Source of the DNA: Rhodobiaceae bacterium
GTDB taxonomy: Bacteria; Pseudomonadota; Alphaproteobacteria; Rhizobiales; Tepidamorphaceae
Assembly: GCA_020637985.1 (NCBI GenBank)
Contig: JACKJK010000003.1
Coordinates: 434,001-498,000, forward strand
Direction of reading: 5' to 3'
DNA length: 64,000 nucleotides
Part shown: piece by piece, positions 26,138 through 34,652 of the stretch
Layout of the letters: each line of letters begins with the position of its first letter
Position numbering within the stretch: position 1 is the first letter of the stretch
The notes under the pieces: model-generated
What the model was told of the DNA's origin: nothing
What the model saw: the letters and a program-made list of their open reading frames with translations, nothing else
Database searches by the model: none
Made by a program: the position numbers and the translations under genes

Positions 26138-26724
26138 GATGCCGGGACCCCGCGAAGCTCGACGTCGACATAGTCTTCGACCAGCGCGATCGCTTCACGC
26201 GCATCGGCCGGTTTGCCAGCAAGTGCGCAACGGATGTAGAGGCCGTCGATCATCGCCGCGGTGCCGGTCGCGATCCGTGCCGCATGGCTGCGGTCGGTCA
26301 GGCGCTTGAGGCTGCCGTTCAGGTTGCTGGAAAGCCTGCGCGCATACACCCGCCACAGCCGGCGCGCCTCGTCGGATTCCTGCGCCAACACGTAGAACGC
26401 AAGCCACGCGGCTACCGTCGCCTTGTCGAATTGCTCGGGGCCGAAGTTCGCGCGCACGATCGCGGAAATACGCGCGCGTGGCGTCGTCGCACCCGCGAGT
26501 TCGCGCCGCACCGCGACCAGCAGCTCGGTCAACAGGTGGCGCATCGTCGCGACGATCAGCTGCTCCTTGTTGCCGAAATAGTGGTGCGCCAGCCCGGAAG
26601 AGACGCCGGCGCGCCTGGCGATCTGGCTGACGGTCACATCCAGCGATCCGCGCTCGCCGATCGCCGCGATGGCCGCGTCGATAAGCGCCTTGCGGCGGAT
26701 GGGTTCCATGCCGAGCTTGGGCAT
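26134..26724 (-). CDS. betI: Transcriptional repressor BetI (TetR family)
   Basis: A 196-residue TetR-type repressor. The helix-turn-helix lies at about residues 23-48 (VSQIARRAGVSSGLAHHYFGNKEQL), the BetI version with GLAHHYF. The start MPKLGMEPIRRKALIDA is the family N-terminus, which fixes ATG 26724; the longer frame upstream crosses the promoter and operator. BetI represses bet genes and is relieved by choline. A perfect 20-bp palindrome lies 43 bp upstream, between betI and the divergent choX, so it probably controls both uptake and oxidation. Confidence 0.92.
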   Translation of the reverse strand: MPKLGMEPIRRKALIDAAIAAIGERGSLDVTVSQIARRAGVSSGLAHHYFGNKEQLIVATMRHLLTELLVAVRRELAGATTPRARISAIVRANFGPEQFDKATVAAWLAFYVLAQESDEARRLWRVYARRLSSNLNGSLKRLTDRSHAARIATGTAAMIDGLYIRCALAGKPADAREAIALVEDYVDVELRGVPAS

Positions 26725-26767
26725 GCGGGGCCTCGGAGGTTCGGGAAGACTTCGAGGCACGCTATTT

Positions 26768-26787
26768 TTGATTGACGCGTCAATCAA
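26768..26787. promoter_or_regulatory. Putative BetI operator (20-bp perfect palindrome)
   Basis: The sequence at 26768-26787 is perfectly self-complementary around a central ACGCGT, with a GATTGACGCGTCAATC core. It sits in the betI-choX divergent promoter region, 44 bp from the betI start codon and 137 bp from that of choX. BetI sites in proteobacteria are palindromes with TTGATTG/CAATCAA arms, which match here. Autoregulation of betI-betA and choline-responsive control of choX are inferred. Confidence 0.75.
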
Positions 26788-26923
26788 TAAAAATCTTGCA
26801 AGTGACGGGCAATGGTGATTGGTTTTTCGGCGAACCGGCGCCAACGGCCGGAACGAGGGGAATTCCAAAGGTTCTGGACTCTGGCTGCGCGGCAAGGCGC
26901 AGCAGGAATGGGAGAGGATATCC

Positions 26924-27859
26924 ATGAAGACGTTTGCCCGGTCCGCCCTCGCGGCGGCCGTCATTGCGCTGTCGGCGGCACCCGCCCTGGCGCAGTCCTG
27001 TGACACGGTCCGCTTTTCCGACGTCGGCTGGACGGACATCACGGCCACCACCGCAGCCACAACCACGGTCTTGCAGGCGCTTGGCTACGACACCGACATC
27101 AAGGTTCTGTCGGTGCCCGTCACCTACGCGTCGATGGAAAACAAGGACATCGACGTGTTCCTCGGCAACTGGATGCCGACGATGGAGGCCGACATCCGGC
27201 CCTATCTCGACAAGGGCACCGTCGACAGCATCGGGGTCAACCTGGAGGGTGCCAAGTACACGCTCGCGGTGCCAAAGTACGCCTATGACGCAGGCCTCAA
27301 GGATTTCGCCGATATCGCGAAGTTCAGGGACCAGCTCGGCGGCAAGATCTATGGCATCGAGCCCGGCAACGACGGCAACCGCCTGATCCTCGACATGATC
27401 GAGAAGGACGCGTTCGGCCTGAAGGGCTTCGAGGTCGCCGAATCCTCCGAGCAGGGCATGCTCGCCCAGGTCGCCCGCGCCGTGAAGAAGAACGAGCCGA
27501 TCGTCTTCCTCGGCTGGGAGCCCCACCCGATGAACGCCAACTTCGACATGGCGTACCTGTCGGGTGGCGACGACTACTTCGGTCCGAACTACGGCGGCGC
27601 GACGGTCTATACCAACACCCGCGCTGGCTACGCCGGGGAGTGCAAGAACGTCGGTGCGCTGCTCAGCAACCTCGTCTTCTCGCTGAAGATGGAAAACGAG
27701 ATCATGGGCGCGATCCTCAACGATAGCGCCGATCCCGCGGACGCCGCCAAGGCATGGCTGAAGGCCAACCCCGGCGTGCTCGACGGCTGGCTGAAGGGTG
27801 TCACCACCAAGGACGGCGGCGATGCGATGGCCGCGGTCAAGTCGGCGCTCGGCATGTAA
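26924..27859 (+). CDS. choX: Choline ABC transporter substrate-binding protein ChoX
   Basis: A 311-residue periplasmic protein: a signal peptide (KTFARSALAAAVIALSAAPALA) and a mature start QSCDTVRFSDVGWTDITATTA typical of ChoX. It contains tryptophans and tyrosines in the expected aromatic-box regions (VGWTD, GNWMPTME, GWEPHPMN), which hold the quaternary ammonium of choline or acetylcholine. ATG 26924 is preceded by GGAGAGG; the longer frame upstream lacks signal-peptide features. The permease and ATPase genes choW and choV resume at 28674, after a reverse-strand GST gene. Confidence 0.93.
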   Translation: MKTFARSALAAAVIALSAAPALAQSCDTVRFSDVGWTDITATTAATTTVLQALGYDTDIKVLSVPVTYASMENKDIDVFLGNWMPTMEADIRPYLDKGTVDSIGVNLEGAKYTLAVPKYAYDAGLKDFADIAKFRDQLGGKIYGIEPGNDGNRLILDMIEKDAFGLKGFEVAESSEQGMLAQVARAVKKNEPIVFLGWEPHPMNANFDMAYLSGGDDYFGPNYGGATVYTNTRAGYAGECKNVGALLSNLVFSLKMENEIMGAILNDSADPADAAKAWLKANPGVLDGWLKGVTTKDGGDAMAAVKSALGM

Positions 27860-27870
27860 GGTCACGGATC

Positions 27871-27902
27871 GGCTGCCGCGGACCTTCCGGTTCGCGGCAG
27901 CC
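27871..27902. terminator. Long stem-loop between choX and gst
   Basis: A 14-bp stem (27871-27884 with 27889-27902, one G-U pair) closes on a TTCC loop, 11 bp after the choX stop and 9 bp before the end of the convergent gst gene. There is no T-run on either side, so it looks more like an RNA 3'-end stabiliser, or a terminator needing Rho, than a classical intrinsic terminator. It could protect choX mRNA at higher levels than choWV. Confidence 0.6.
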
Positions 27903-27911
27903 GCTTCGCGC

Positions 27912-28544
27912 TCAGGCCTGACCCTGGCTTTCGGCCACCAGCTTGTCGTCGATGTCGCGTGCGCGCACGCAAGCCGGACGGCTGGTGATGTTGCCCACGT
28001 AGCGCTCGAAGACCGCCCGCTTGTCGATGGTGCCGAATTGCATGCCCCAGCCGATCTGCGCGCCGACATAGATATCGGCGGCCGTGAAGCTCCTGCCGGC
28101 GATGTAGTCGTTCTTCGCCAGTTGCCCTTCCAGCGTATCGAGCACGAGGTCGAGACTGCCGAAGCCCACCATTCCGCGCTTGTCGTCGGGTACGACCAAG
28201 CCCAGCGCCTTCGCGGTCACCGCCTGTTCGACCGGACCGGCGCCGAAGAACAGCCAGCGGTAGTAGGCGCCGCGTTCCGCGCTCGCCGGGTCGGGTGCCA
28301 GCCCGGCCTCGGGGAACGCATCGGCGAGATAGGCACAGATGGCCGCGGCTTCCGTGACGACCGCGTCGCCGTGAACAAGGGACGGGACCTTGCCCATCGG
28401 GTTCACGGCAAGATAGTCCGCTCCCTTCATCTGCGGGCCGTAGGCGACGATTTCGGCGCGATAGGGGGCGCCGACTTCCTCCAGCATCCAGCGCACGATG
28501 CGGCCACGGGACATGGGGTTGGTGTAGAAGACGAGGTCGCTCAT
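27912..28544 (-). CDS. Glutathione S-transferase family protein
   Basis: A 210-residue cytosolic protein with an N-terminal thioredoxin-fold domain (LVFYTNPMSRGRIVRWMLEEVG, then NPMGKVPSLVHGDAVVTEAAAICAYLAD, the glutathione-binding cis-proline and ES/TE region) and an all-helical C-terminal domain (AKNDYIAGRSFTAADIYVGAQIGWG). The longer open frame upstream is an antisense shadow of choW and choV. The gene lies on the opposite strand between choX and choW, an unusual interruption of a normally contiguous operon. Its substrate is unknown. Confidence 0.9.
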   Translation of the reverse strand: MSDLVFYTNPMSRGRIVRWMLEEVGAPYRAEIVAYGPQMKGADYLAVNPMGKVPSLVHGDAVVTEAAAICAYLADAFPEAGLAPDPASAERGAYYRWLFFGAGPVEQAVTAKALGLVVPDDKRGMVGFGSLDLVLDTLEGQLAKNDYIAGRSFTAADIYVGAQIGWGMQFGTIDKRAVFERYVGNITSRPACVRARDIDDKLVAESQGQA

Positions 28545-28673
28545 GGAAGGCTCCTGGGCCGGAAAAGGGACCCGGAAGCGCCGGGCTTGAGCAATTCTAG
28601 TCGCGTGACATGATGGCTGCCAGCCAGGTGCGCCACGTTTGCGTGGCCTCGCAAGGCAAGGGGAGGGGGAAAC

Positions 28674-29510
28674 ATGGAGTGGTTGACCACCGCCAAGTTG
28701 CCGGTCGGCAAGTTTTCCAAGGCCGTCGTCGACTGGCTGATCGACAATGCGTCCTGGCTGTTTGACGGGCTCGCCTCGATCCTGGAAGCGATGATCGAGG
28801 CCTTTCTCTGGGTGCTCCAGACCCCGCATCCGTTTGTCGTCGTCGCGGCCTTTGCCGGGCTCGCCTGGTTCCTGCGCCGCTCCTGGGCTGTCGTTGCATT
28901 CACCGTTGTCTGCTTTGCCTTCATCATCAACCAGGGCTACTGGGAAGAGACCACGGAGACGTTGACGCTGGTGCTGTCGTCCTGCGTGGTGTGCATGGCC
29001 GTCGGCGTGCCGATCGGAATTGCGGCGGCCCACCGGCCCCGGCTGTTCGCGGTGTTGAGGCCGATCCTCGACCTGATGCAGACGCTGCCGACCTTCGTCT
29101 ACCTGATCCCGGCCATTGTCTTTTTCGGCATCGGCATGGTGCCGGGACTGATCGCCACCACGATCTTCGTGGTGCCGGCTCCGATCCGGCTGACCCATCT
29201 CGGCGTGTCCTCGACGCCGAAGGCACTGCTTGAAGCAGGCGAGGCCTTTGGCGCGACCGGCAGCCAGTTGCTTTGGAAGATCGAGCTTCCCTATGCGCTG
29301 CCGCAGATCATGGCGGGGCTGACGCAGACCATCATGCTGTCGCTGTCGATGGTGGTCATCGCGGCGCTGGTCGGAGCCGACGGTCTCGGCGTACCCGTCG
29401 TGCGCGCCCTCAATTCGGTTAACACGGCGCTCGGCTTCGAGGCCGGGTTCGTCATCGTCATCCTGGCGATCCTGCTCGATCGCCTGTTCCGTACGCGCGA
29501 CGGAGACTGA
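28674..29510 (+). CDS. choW: Choline ABC transporter permease ChoW
   Basis: A 278-residue inner-membrane permease of the proline/glycine-betaine (ProW/OpuAB) type with about six hydrophobic segments. The cytoplasmic EAA loop is visible as STPKALLEAGEAFGATGSQLLWKIELPYALPQIMAGL, the ATPase contact. The N-terminus KLPVGKFSKAVVDWLIDNASWLFDG is typical of ChoW. A GGGAGGGGG ribosome site precedes ATG 28674. The ATPase gene choV starts 4 bp after its stop. With gst lying in between, choWV probably has its own promoter in the 129 bp upstream. Confidence 0.92.
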   Translation: MEWLTTAKLPVGKFSKAVVDWLIDNASWLFDGLASILEAMIEAFLWVLQTPHPFVVVAAFAGLAWFLRRSWAVVAFTVVCFAFIINQGYWEETTETLTLVLSSCVVCMAVGVPIGIAAAHRPRLFAVLRPILDLMQTLPTFVYLIPAIVFFGIGMVPGLIATTIFVVPAPIRLTHLGVSSTPKALLEAGEAFGATGSQLLWKIELPYALPQIMAGLTQTIMLSLSMVVIAALVGADGLGVPVVRALNSVNTALGFEAGFVIVILAILLDRLFRTRDGD

Positions 29511-29514
29511 AGCC

Positions 29515-30549
29515 ATGGCGAGCAAGCAACCGGCGGTGCGTTTCGACAAGGTTTCCATCGTCTTCGGCAACAAGCCCAAGGATGCCTTGCCACTGATGGA
29601 CGAAGGCAAGTCACGGGACGAAATCCAGTCCGCCACCGGACAGATCCTCGGCGTGCACGATTGTTCGATTGACGTGGGGCAGGGCGAGATCGTCGTCCTG
29701 ATGGGCCTTTCCGGCTCCGGCAAGTCGACCCTGCTGCGCGCCGTCAACGGGCTCAACCCGGTCGTGCGCGGCAGTGTCAGCGTGCATGACGGCGACTGGC
29801 AGTGCGACCCCGCTTCCTGCAGCGTCGAGGACCTGCGTCGCCTGCGCCGCGAATGCATCTCGATGGTGTTCCAGCAATTCGGCCTGCTGCCGTGGCGAAG
29901 CGTCGTCGAGAACGTCGCCTTCGGCCTCGAGCTCGCGGGCGTTGCACCGAAGGAACGCCGCGACCGCGCCATGCAGCAGCTGGAACTGGTCAACCTGCAG
30001 AGCTGGGCCGAACGCAAGGTGCACGAGCTTTCCGGCGGTATGCAGCAGCGCGTCGGTCTCGCGCGCGCCTTCGCGACCGACGCGCCGATCCTGCTGATGG
30101 ACGAACCGTTCTCCGCCCTTGATCCGCTGATCCGCAACCACCTTCAGGACGAACTGCTCGACCACCAGAAACGCCTCAGCCGGACGATCATTTTCGTCAG
30201 CCACGACCTCGACGAGGCCGTCAAGCTCGGCACGCGCATTGCCATCATGGAGGGCGGCCGGATCATCCAGACAGGCACGCCGCAGGACATCATCCTGAAA
30301 CCCGCAGACACCTACGTTTCCGATTTCGTGTCGCACATGAACCCGCTCAACGTGCTGCGCGCGCGCGATGTCATGCGCAAGGTCAAGGCGCGCGCACCCG
30401 GCAAGGGCGATGCCCAGGTCGCCGCCGACATGGTTCTGCGCGAGGTCTTCGCGCATGCGCGCAAGACGCGTGCCTCCCTTGCGGTTGTCTCGCACGGCAA
30501 GGTCGTCGGCGAGATCGACCGCGACAAGCTCGTCGAGGTGCTCGGCTGA
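29515..30549 (+). CDS. choV: Choline ABC transporter ATP-binding protein ChoV
   Basis: A 344-residue ATPase powering choline import: Walker A GLSGSGKST near residue 65, Q-loop FQQFGLLPWR, ABC signature LSGGMQQRVGLARAF, Walker B ILLMDEPFSALDPL, and the switch histidine in FVSHDLDEAVKLG. The N-terminal region NKPKDALPLMDEGKSRDEIQ is characteristic of the ChoV/ProV subfamily. A C-terminal extension (about residues 260-344) continues beyond the nucleotide-binding fold in the position of the regulatory region of this subfamily. It is translationally linked to choW. Confidence 0.93.
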   Translation: MASKQPAVRFDKVSIVFGNKPKDALPLMDEGKSRDEIQSATGQILGVHDCSIDVGQGEIVVLMGLSGSGKSTLLRAVNGLNPVVRGSVSVHDGDWQCDPASCSVEDLRRLRRECISMVFQQFGLLPWRSVVENVAFGLELAGVAPKERRDRAMQQLELVNLQSWAERKVHELSGGMQQRVGLARAFATDAPILLMDEPFSALDPLIRNHLQDELLDHQKRLSRTIIFVSHDLDEAVKLGTRIAIMEGGRIIQTGTPQDIILKPADTYVSDFVSHMNPLNVLRARDVMRKVKARAPGKGDAQVAADMVLREVFAHARKTRASLAVVSHGKVVGEIDRDKLVEVLG

Positions 30550-30655
30550 CCACGGCGGAATCGGCGCTCGCCCGGCATCGCTTCATTTTCGCTGGCGATC
30601 TGCTAAGAACGCGCCGCAATAGCCTCGGGAAGGTTCGCACCTGCGCAATCGGGGC

Positions 30656-32362
30656 ATGGCCTTGGCCCGCACGAACTCGAGCAGAATGCGACCGCGCCAC
30701 GTGACTGCGCTCATGACCCTCTACGAGACGGCGACCCGCACGCACGCACGCACCGTTGCCTTCCTGACGGTGCTGTCGCTCGCCTGTTTCCTGTCGGGAT
30801 TCTTCAATCTGCCGCCCGTCGACCGCGACGAAGCTCGTTTCGCGCAAGCCACGAAGCAGATGGTGGAGACCGGCGACTACATCGACATCCGCATCCAGGA
30901 CGAGGTCCGCTACAAGAAGCCCGCCGGCATCTACTGGCTGCAGGCGGCAGCCGTCGCGGCTTCGGGGCAGGGGGCAGACGCGCCGATCTGGGTCTACCGA
31001 ATTCCCTCGCTCCTCGGCGCGCTTGCCATCGTGCTGCTGACCTATTGGGCCGGCATTCCACTTGTCGGCAGGCAGGCGGCCGTCCTCGCCGGCGTGATGA
31101 TGGCGGCGATGTTGCTGCTCGGCGTCGAGGCGCGCCTTGCCAAGACCGACGCGGTGCTTGGCGCGGCGATCGTCGCGGCAATGGGCGTTCTGGCACGTCT
31201 GCACATGCAGCCCGGTACCCGCCATCCCGCGTGGCTGGCTGCGGTCTTCTGGGTTTCCGGTGGCCTCGGTATCCTCGTCAAGGGGCCGATCTGGGCGATG
31301 GTCGTAGGGCTGGCGGCGGTCGCACAGAGCCTGCTTGGACGTTCTCCGAAATGGCTCTCGCCGCTTCGTGCGCATTGGGGCGTGCCGTTGCTGCTGGCGT
31401 TCGTGCTGCCGTGGTTCGTCGCCATCATGGTCCTGTCCGACGGGGCGTTTCTCAAGCTGTCACTGGGCGAGGACGCGCTCGGCAAGGTCGCCAGCGGCCA
31501 GGAATCGCACGGCGCGCCGCCGGGAACCTATCTCGGCGCATTCATGGTCACCGCATGGCCGATGGTGGTGCCGCTGCTGCTGGCGCTCGGCTGGATCTGG
31601 CGCGAACGCAGACGGCGCGAAATTGTCTTCCTGCTCGCTTGGATCGTGCCGTCGTGGATCGTATTCGAACTGGTCGCGACCAAGCTGCCCCACTACGTGC
31701 TGCCGCTCTACCCGGCCATTGCGCTACTGGCAGCGCAAGCGATGTGCGAGGACGCACTGGCGAAAGGGCGCTGGTGGACAAAGCTGCTAGGGGCGCTCGG
31801 CGTTGCCGCGATCGTCTACGGGCCGCCGATCGCGCTTGCCCTGCTGTTCGCCATGGAGGGAACGGTCTCCGTTCCCGGCATCGCCGCCTGGCTGCTGGCA
31901 TTGCCGCTCGGCCTGCTGGCCATCCGGGCCGGTTGGCGCGACCGGCTGAAGGACGCGATGGTGCTGGCGGCGTTCGCCGCGCCCTTGTTCTATTTCGCGA
32001 TCTACGAGGCCTCCCTTGCGCGCATCTCCGCCGCGCAGGTTTCACCGCGCATCGCGCACGCAATTTCGACAGGTGCTGGTTGCAGCCCGGTCTCCGTGAT
32101 GGGGACCAACGCCTATCGCGAGGCGAGCCTCGTCTTTCTCGTCGGCACCGACCTCGCGTGGGGAGACGCCGGTGCGGCGGCTTCCTTCCTCGCAGAACCG
32201 GGTTGCCGCGCCGTTGTCATCGCGAGCGACGACGTTCAGGCGTTTACGCAGGCCGCCGAAGTCGCCGGTGTCACCGTGCGTGAACTCGACCACATCGATG
32301 GATTCAACGTCGGCAACGGCCGCTTCGCGTCCGTCACCCTGTTTTCAAGGGTGAAGCCGTGA
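30656..32362 (+). CDS. GT39/ArnT-type polyprenyl-phosphate-sugar glycosyltransferase (GT-C fold)
   Basis: A 568-residue integral membrane protein with about a dozen hydrophobic helices. The hallmark periplasmic-loop motif PVDRDEARFAQATKQMVETGDY is present near residues 55-75, as in ArnT, PMT and Rgt-type transferases that move a sugar from a polyprenyl-phosphate carrier to lipid A or LPS core. The next gene begins with a GTG overlapping its TGA. Together with the PAP2, GT2 and LAB_N genes downstream this makes an envelope-sugar operon. The start at 30656 is the most upstream ATG; 30713 is an alternative. The donor sugar is not determinable. Confidence 0.85.
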   Translation: MALARTNSSRMRPRHVTALMTLYETATRTHARTVAFLTVLSLACFLSGFFNLPPVDRDEARFAQATKQMVETGDYIDIRIQDEVRYKKPAGIYWLQAAAVAASGQGADAPIWVYRIPSLLGALAIVLLTYWAGIPLVGRQAAVLAGVMMAAMLLLGVEARLAKTDAVLGAAIVAAMGVLARLHMQPGTRHPAWLAAVFWVSGGLGILVKGPIWAMVVGLAAVAQSLLGRSPKWLSPLRAHWGVPLLLAFVLPWFVAIMVLSDGAFLKLSLGEDALGKVASGQESHGAPPGTYLGAFMVTAWPMVVPLLLALGWIWRERRRREIVFLLAWIVPSWIVFELVATKLPHYVLPLYPAIALLAAQAMCEDALAKGRWWTKLLGALGVAAIVYGPPIALALLFAMEGTVSVPGIAAWLLALPLGLLAIRAGWRDRLKDAMVLAAFAAPLFYFAIYEASLARISAAQVSPRIAHAISTGAGCSPVSVMGTNAYREASLVFLVGTDLAWGDAGAAASFLAEPGCRAVVIASDDVQAFTQAAEVAGVTVRELDHIDGFNVGNGRFASVTLFSRVKP

Positions 32363-33162
32363 CATTGGATCTCAGGGAATCTGTCGCTCGGATAGTTTCG
32401 CGGTTGCCAGCGAGTTGGACCCGCTACTGGCGCAAGCGGTCTGCTCAGCGTTCGCCATCGCTGCTGCTGGCGCACCGGTTTCGTCGTAGCCCCGTCGTCG
32501 CGCTGTTGTCGGCATGTATCGCTCTGGCGTTGTTGATCGTCGTCGTCGATCCGTGGATGCATGACCTCGTGCGCCCAATCGATCCGCGTCTCAAGCAGAC
32601 GTTCCTGCACTGGGCCTGGATCGGCAAGGCCAACTGGATGCTGACGACGACCGGCATTGCCTGCCTTGCGCTCCTGCTAGCGGGCCTTGCTTGCGAACGC
32701 CCGCGCAAGCGCGTCGAGCGGCTGCATCTGGCGACAATCCTCGGCTTCGTGTTCTGGGCCATCGCCGCTCCCGGCATCGTTGCGGCGACGCTGAAGCAGG
32801 CGATCGGGCGCACGCGACCCTTCCTGTCCGATGGGCTCGACACCTGGAACCTGCATCCCTGGTCCGGGTTCGATCACGCCAGCATGCCCTCCGGCGACGT
32901 CTGCAACGCGGCCGCGCTCGCAATGGCGCTGTCGCTGCTGTTTCCGCGCTACCGCCTAGCCTTCGCCGCGTTTGCGGTGTTGATCGCGACCGGCCGGCTG
33001 GTATCCGAACGCCATTATCTCAGCGACGTGCTCGTCGGCGCGGCTCTTGGGGCAACCGGTGCCTACCTCGTGGCGGTGTGGCTCGCGGGCAGGGGGCACG
33101 TTTTTCGCGTCACCACGGCCGGAGCGCTGCAATTGCGCGGCCGCGAGATCTTCCGCACTTGA
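32359..33162 (+). CDS. PAP2 family membrane phosphatase with an altered PSGH motif
   Basis: A 267-residue membrane protein of the PAP2/lipid phosphatase superfamily. Motif 1 is intact (K146 to R153-P154, KQAIGRTRP) and motif 3 is intact (R213, H219 and D223 in GRLVSERHYLSDV). Motif 2 reads PSGD at 177-180 instead of PSGH, replacing the histidine expected to protonate the leaving group. The start is a GTG overlapping the stop of the preceding glycosyltransferase gene (GTGA). Candidate roles are removal of lipid A 1- or 4'-phosphate or recycling of polyprenyl pyrophosphate for the operon. Confidence 0.83.
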   Translation: MTLDLRESVARIVSRLPASWTRYWRKRSAQRSPSLLLAHRFRRSPVVALLSACIALALLIVVVDPWMHDLVRPIDPRLKQTFLHWAWIGKANWMLTTTGIACLALLLAGLACERPRKRVERLHLATILGFVFWAIAAPGIVAATLKQAIGRTRPFLSDGLDTWNLHPWSGFDHASMPSGDVCNAAALAMALSLLFPRYRLAFAAFAVLIATGRLVSERHYLSDVLVGAALGATGAYLVAVWLAGRGHVFRVTTAGALQLRGREIFRT

Positions 33163-33269
33163 TCGGCGTGCCGCCACCTGCTTTGACTTCGCCGCCGCTC
33201 GGCTCTATGCCGCAGCCCTAGCCCCCGGCCTGTCCGGGCGCGAATTCTGGTTTGGGATAGCTTTCAGAC

Positions 33270-33998
33270 ATGCCGACACCTTCCGCAGCCGAGATATCAG
33301 TCGTGATCCCGGCCCGCAACGAGGCGGACAACCTGCCGATCCTGATCGACGAAATCCGGTCTGCGTTCGAGCCCCGCGGCATCGAGATCGTCGTCGTCGA
33401 TGACGGTTCCACCGACTCCACGCCCTCCGTGCTGGAGAAGCTCGCCAGCGAGGACCAGCGCATCCGGTTCGTCCGCCATGCCCGCTCGTGCGGCCAGAGC
33501 GGCGCATTGTGGACCGGCGTGCGTGCGGCCCGCGCGCCCATTGTCGCGACGCTCGATGGCGACGGGCAGAACGATCCCGCCTTCCTGCCGGCACTCGTCG
33601 ACTGCCTGTCCGATCAGCAAGTCGGCATCGCGGCGGGCCAGCGCACCGGCCGGCGCGACAGCAAGCTCAAGCAGGTATCCTCGCGCATCGCCAACAAGGT
33701 GCGCGGCGCCATGCTCAAGGACGGCACCCGCGACAGCGGCTGCGGCCTCAAGGCGTTCCGTCGTGAGGCCTTCATGGAGCTGCCGTATTTCCAGGGCCTG
33801 CACCGCTTCCTGCCAGCCCTGTTCGTCGGCGACGGATGGAAGGTTGCGCACGTCGACGTGAAGGATCGTTCGCGCCGCCATGGCACATCCAACTACGGCA
33901 TTCTCGACCGCCTCGCGGTCGGAATTCTCGATCTTTTCGGCGTGTGGTGGCTGATCCGCAGGCGCGAGCGCCACCCGCTCAAGCTCTCGAAGGACTGA
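33270..33998 (+). CDS. Family 2 glycosyltransferase, dolichol-phosphate-mannose-synthase-like
   Basis: A 242-residue GT2 enzyme. The N-terminus has SVVIPARNEADNLP and the nucleotide-sugar site VVVDDGSTDS (D44-D45), followed by the DxD motif at D96-D98 (LDGDGQND). It resembles synthases that load a sugar onto polyprenyl phosphate (Dpm1, ArnC, RgtE types) and would supply the GT39 transferase encoded upstream. Only one short hydrophobic stretch is present at the C-terminus (LAVGILDLFGVWWL), so it is probably membrane-associated rather than multi-spanning. A 5-bp gap precedes the LAB_N gene. Confidence 0.87.
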   Translation: MPTPSAAEISVVIPARNEADNLPILIDEIRSAFEPRGIEIVVVDDGSTDSTPSVLEKLASEDQRIRFVRHARSCGQSGALWTGVRAARAPIVATLDGDGQNDPAFLPALVDCLSDQQVGIAAGQRTGRRDSKLKQVSSRIANKVRGAMLKDGTRDSGCGLKAFRREAFMELPYFQGLHRFLPALFVGDGWKVAHVDVKDRSRRHGTSNYGILDRLAVGILDLFGVWWLIRRRERHPLKLSKD

Positions 33999-34003
33999 AT
34001 ACG

Positions 34004-34309
34004 ATGCTCGCAGCATTCACCGCCGACAAGATCTGGCTCGTCATCGGCTTCCTCGGCCAGGCGCTGTTCTCCGCGCGCTTCCTCGTCCAGTGGATCGCCA
34101 GCGAAAAGGCGCGCAAGAGCATCATTCCGCACGCCTTCTGGCTGTTCTCGGTCGGTGGCGGCGCGACGCTGCTGGCCTATGCCATCTACCGCCGCGATCC
34201 CGTTTTCATCGCGGGCCAGGCTGGCGGCCTGCTGATCTACATGCGCAACATCTATTTCATCATCCACGAGCGCAAGCTGGCCAAGGAAGGTCCGCTCGGC
34301 TCCGACTGA
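34004..34309 (+). CDS. Lipid-A-biosynthesis N-terminal domain (LAB_N) small membrane protein
   Basis: A 101-residue protein with three hydrophobic segments, consisting essentially of the LAB_N domain: GFLGQALFSARFLVQWIASEKARKS, then FWLFSVGGGATLLAYAIYRRDPVFI and GLLIYMRNIYFI. Such stand-alone proteins sit next to GT2/GT39 pairs in lipid A modification loci, and resemble the small membrane partner described with RgtE. It starts 5 bp after the GT2 gene, so it is in the same operon. A role in presenting or flipping the lipid-linked sugar is an inference from context. Confidence 0.83.
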   Translation: MLAAFTADKIWLVIGFLGQALFSARFLVQWIASEKARKSIIPHAFWLFSVGGGATLLAYAIYRRDPVFIAGQAGGLLIYMRNIYFIIHERKLAKEGPLGSD

Positions 34310-34489
34310 GCAATCGGCTGGCGGAGTCGCCACGCATATGCGCTGCGCGATTGCGTTTCATGCGTTCACTTCGCAAAAGGTACCGGCGATTGGGGGCGGC
34401 CCCTGCGACCCGCACAACGGAGCGCGACCGGCGCGAATGCGCCGCCCCGTCGGAGGCATTTGCGCAGCAAATTGCCGTGATACAGAAAA

Positions 34490-34565
34490 TGGTACGCCCT
34501 ACGGGACTCGAACCCGTGTTTTCGCCGTGAAAGGGCGATGTCCTAGACCGCTAGACGAAGGGCGC
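34490..34565 (-). tRNA. tRNA-Glu (anticodon TTC)
   Basis: A 76-nt tRNA including an encoded CCA (TGG at 34490-34492 on the plus strand). The 7-bp acceptor stem GCGCCCT pairs with AGGGCGT (terminal G-U), the anticodon loop reads CCTTTCACG with TTC anticodon, and the T-arm has GGTTCGAGTCC. It lies alone between the LAB_N and gloA genes. Confidence 0.95.
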
Positions 34566-34652
34566 TCCGGGGGAGGCTTATAGAGACCACGGCGCGGAGC
34601 ATCAAGCAGGCTGACGCGCAAACTGCGAAGATTCTTGCGTGCCTGCCCAAGC

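Noticed and set aside
28545..30137. Long N-terminal extension of the GST frame across choW and choV
   Set aside because: The translation is low-complexity and antisense to two well-supported genes; the GST fold begins at 28544.
34310..34489. Possible small gene or repeat before tRNA-Glu
   Set aside because: No ribosome site with a protein-like frame, and no copy of the 2534-2635 repeat was recognised.
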